Below the pieces are notes generated by a model that was given only the letters and a program-made list of their open reading frames with translations, made no database searches and had not been told where the DNA came from. This document shows, one piece after another, positions 13,485 through 15,112 of a stretch of DNA of 15,112 nucleotides (the first letter of the stretch is position 1; every line of letters starts with the position of its first letter). Made by a program: the position numbers and the translations under genes. This stretch comes from Rickettsiales bacterium (lineage in GTDB: Bacteria > Pseudomonadota > Alphaproteobacteria > Rickettsiales > UBA1997): NCBI GenBank assembly GCA_947487845.1, contig CANKYC010000022.1, forward strand, positions 1 through 15,112, given 5' to 3'.

Positions 13485-14660
13485 ATGTTAGACTATTTCA
13501 AGCAAGCAATAATAAGTCTTCAAAGCGAAAACCGTTATCGTGAATTTGTTGATATTTCGCGTATTTGCGGCGATTTTCCTCACGCCATTAATAATAAAAA
13601 CGGCCAGAAAGTTACGGTTTGGTGTTCTAATGATTATTTGGGAATGGGTCAAAATCCGGCCGCAATTGCACAAGCAATTTCAGTTTTAAAATGCCACGGA
13701 ATTGGCGCTGGCGGCACGCGCAATATTTCTGGCACCAATCACGCAATTGTTGAACTTGAAAAAGTAGTTGCAGATTTGCACGACAGAGAAGCGGCTTTGA
13801 CCTTTGTTTCTGGCTATGTCGCCAATGATGCAACAATTCAGACTGTGGCAAAAATAATTCCTAACTTGGTAATTTTTTCTGATCAAAAAAATCACGCTTC
13901 AATAATTTCTGGCATCAGAAATAGTCGCGTCGAAAAACAGATTTTTCGCCATAATGACATGGCGCATTTGGAAGAATTGCTGCAAAAATATTCTAAAGAT
14001 CAGCCCAAAATAATTATCTGCGAATCGGTTTATTCGATGGATGGTGATTTTGGCAAAATTGCCGAAATAACTTCTTTGGCTAAAAAATATCAAGCTTACA
14101 CTTATGTTGATGAAGTTCACGCCGTTGGGCTTTATGGCGCAACGGGCGCGGGGCTTTGTCAAGAATTGGGATTGGCAAATGAAGTCGATATTATTCAAGG
14201 AACTTTCGCCAAAGCTTTCGGCACAATCGGCGGATATATTGTGGCAAAATCTGAAATTATTGATGCGATTCGCTCAACCGCTTCTGGTTTTATTTTTACC
14301 ACAGCTTTGCCGCCAGCAATTGCCGCCGCTACGGTTTGCAATATTCGTTATTTACAAAAAAGTTCAAAAGAGCGTGAGAAAATGCGTGAAAATGTTGCGA
14401 AGTTAAAAAGTAAATTGCAGGAAATTGAGGTGGAAATTGTGCAAAATAATTCTCACATTGTGTCAGTAAAAATTGGTGATGCGGCCAAGGCTAAAAAAAT
14501 CTCGCAACGTTTGTTAGATGAATTTAATATTTACATTCAGCATATAAATTATCCAACAGTCGCCAAAGGTGACGAAAGGTTACGTATTACTGCAACGCCA
14601 TTTCATGATGATATTATGATCGATGATTTGGTTTTGGGTCTAAAAAAAGTTCTTAATTAA
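13485..14660 (+). CDS. hemA: 5-aminolevulinate synthase (ALAS)
   Basis: PLP enzyme condensing glycine and succinyl-CoA to 5-aminolevulinate, the first step of heme synthesis by the Shemin route used by alphaproteobacteria and mitochondria. The 391 residues match bacterial ALAS. Signatures are VTVWCSNDYLGMGQNP (43-58), HGIGAGGTRNISGTNHAIVELE (71-92), SDQKNHASIISGIR, the cofactor Asp209 in YVDEVHAVGLYG, and the Schiff-base Lys243 in GTFAKAFGTIGGY. The family usually has T-L-G-K before the lysine; here it is T-F-A-K, a local change. SNDYLGMG and the short length favour ALAS over related KBL or BioF enzymes. It follows the EamA gene by 29 bp. hemC lies at the other end of the window on the opposite strand, so the pathway genes are not in an operon. 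Confidence 0.96.
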   Translation: MLDYFKQAIISLQSENRYREFVDISRICGDFPHAINNKNGQKVTVWCSNDYLGMGQNPAAIAQAISVLKCHGIGAGGTRNISGTNHAIVELEKVVADLHDREAALTFVSGYVANDATIQTVAKIIPNLVIFSDQKNHASIISGIRNSRVEKQIFRHNDMAHLEELLQKYSKDQPKIIICESVYSMDGDFGKIAEITSLAKKYQAYTYVDEVHAVGLYGATGAGLCQELGLANEVDIIQGTFAKAFGTIGGYIVAKSEIIDAIRSTASGFIFTTALPPAIAAATVCNIRYLQKSSKEREKMRENVAKLKSKLQEIEVEIVQNNSHIVSVKIGDAAKAKKISQRLLDEFNIYIQHINYPTVAKGDERLRITATPFHDDIMIDDLVLGLKKVLN

Positions 14661-14677
14661 ACTTCCCCCCAAAAGTT

Positions 14678-15112
14678 ATGAAAAAAAAACAAATTATAAA
14701 AAATAAATACTTCGCCTTCACCCTAATCGAACTTTCCGCCGTCACCGTAATCATCGGCATTTTAATCGCCGGCGTTATGACCGCCAATGGCTTGGTAAAA
14801 AAATCTAAAATCGCTGCCGCTCAAAGTCTAACCAAAGCTTCTCCCATCAATGGAATTGAAAATAATGATTTGTGGTTAGAAAGTAGTCAGGAATCTTCTT
14901 TCAAAGACAATGAATCTTCTACAGGAGGCGCCGTCACAACTTGGTACGATCAAAAAAACGCTTCTAATAAATCTTTGATCACAGTCGTAGGAACTGGCCC
15001 AACTTATTCCAACACCATCAATTACATTCACGCCGTAAAGTTCAACGGCAGCAACAATGATTACCTAAAACTCGAAGATGCCAGCTTTTTAAACAAAAAC
15101 AGCTATACAATT
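14678..15112 (+). CDS. Prepilin-type protein with LamG-like domain (5' part; runs off window)
   Basis: The frame stays open for 145 codons to the window edge, so the C-terminus is missing. The N-terminus is a class III (type IV prepilin) signal: a basic leader (MKKKQIIKNKYFA) followed by FTLIELSAVTVIIGILIAGVM. Glu18 is at position +5 of the mature protein. The residue before the cleavage site is Ala13, where Gly is usual. The region after the N-terminal helix reads like a LamG/concanavalin-like start: DLWLESSQESSF, GGAVTTWYDQ, GTGPTY, INYIHAVKFNGSNNDYL and NSYTI. It is therefore probably a minor pilin or pseudopilin carrying a ligand-binding or adhesive head. It starts 17 bp after hemA, with no Shine-Dalgarno. 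Codons here end in C more often (TTC, GCC, ACC, ATC, GTC) than in the neighbouring genes, which hints at a separate origin or strong selection. Confidence 0.88.
   Translation, partial: MKKKQIIKNKYFAFTLIELSAVTVIIGILIAGVMTANGLVKKSKIAAAQSLTKASPINGIENNDLWLESSQESSFKDNESSTGGAVTTWYDQKNASNKSLITVVGTGPTYSNTINYIHAVKFNGSNNDYLKLEDASFLNKNSYTI

Overview
The window reads as chromosomal DNA of an AT-rich alphaproteobacterium, most likely in or near the Rickettsiales. Signs are the Shemin-type 5-aminolevulinate synthase (hemA), a 41-residue bL36 of the alphaproteobacterial type, a stand-alone (unfused) NuoD, a Com1/DsbA-like thiol oxidoreductase, an EamA-family carrier, and dispersed short palindromic repeats in almost every larger spacer. 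A complete leuA argues against the most reduced host-dependent Rickettsiales. This placement is inferred from gene content, not from a phylogeny.

Layout. Positions 1-298 hold no gene, only repeats: an inverted pair of CCCCGTC...GACGGGG palindromes with a smaller hairpin between them. Positions 299-2736 (minus strand) carry nuoD, rpmJ (41 codons) and hemC; a hairpin plus T-tract between rpmJ and hemC looks like an intrinsic terminator. Positions 2737-2957 hold an inverted pair of a second palindrome family, followed by an LD-carboxypeptidase (minus). From 3968 to 7416 the plus strand carries leuA, mreB and mreC, with only 12 bp between leuA and mreB. A convergent spacer (7417-7544) has hairpins and one more second-family palindrome. 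Positions 7545-9978 (minus) form a tight four-gene unit: rnhB, tsaC, a membrane-anchored FKBP-like protein and yciB. From 10075 the plus strand carries a dsbA-like gene, a Pif1-family helicase, a repeat-rich spacer (12291-12567), an EamA transporter, hemA, and the 5' part of a prepilin with a LamG-like ectodomain that runs off the window end.

Functional themes are cell envelope and shape (mreB, mreC, yciB, ldcA, dsbA-like, prepilin), heme supply (hemA at one end, hemC at the other, not linked), respiration (nuoD), translation fidelity (tsaC, rpmJ) and nucleic-acid maintenance (rnhB, pif1). Most genes are ordinary housekeeping genes and I see no defence island, CRISPR array, phage or tRNA.

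The most notable material is non-coding. Palindrome pairs recur in the same head-to-head layout, with a sequence-unrelated hairpin at the centre in both family-1 loci. A 99-bp-period tandem duplication has copied one palindrome together with the EamA gene's upstream region and its GTG start. Only rpmJ has a clear Shine-Dalgarno sequence.
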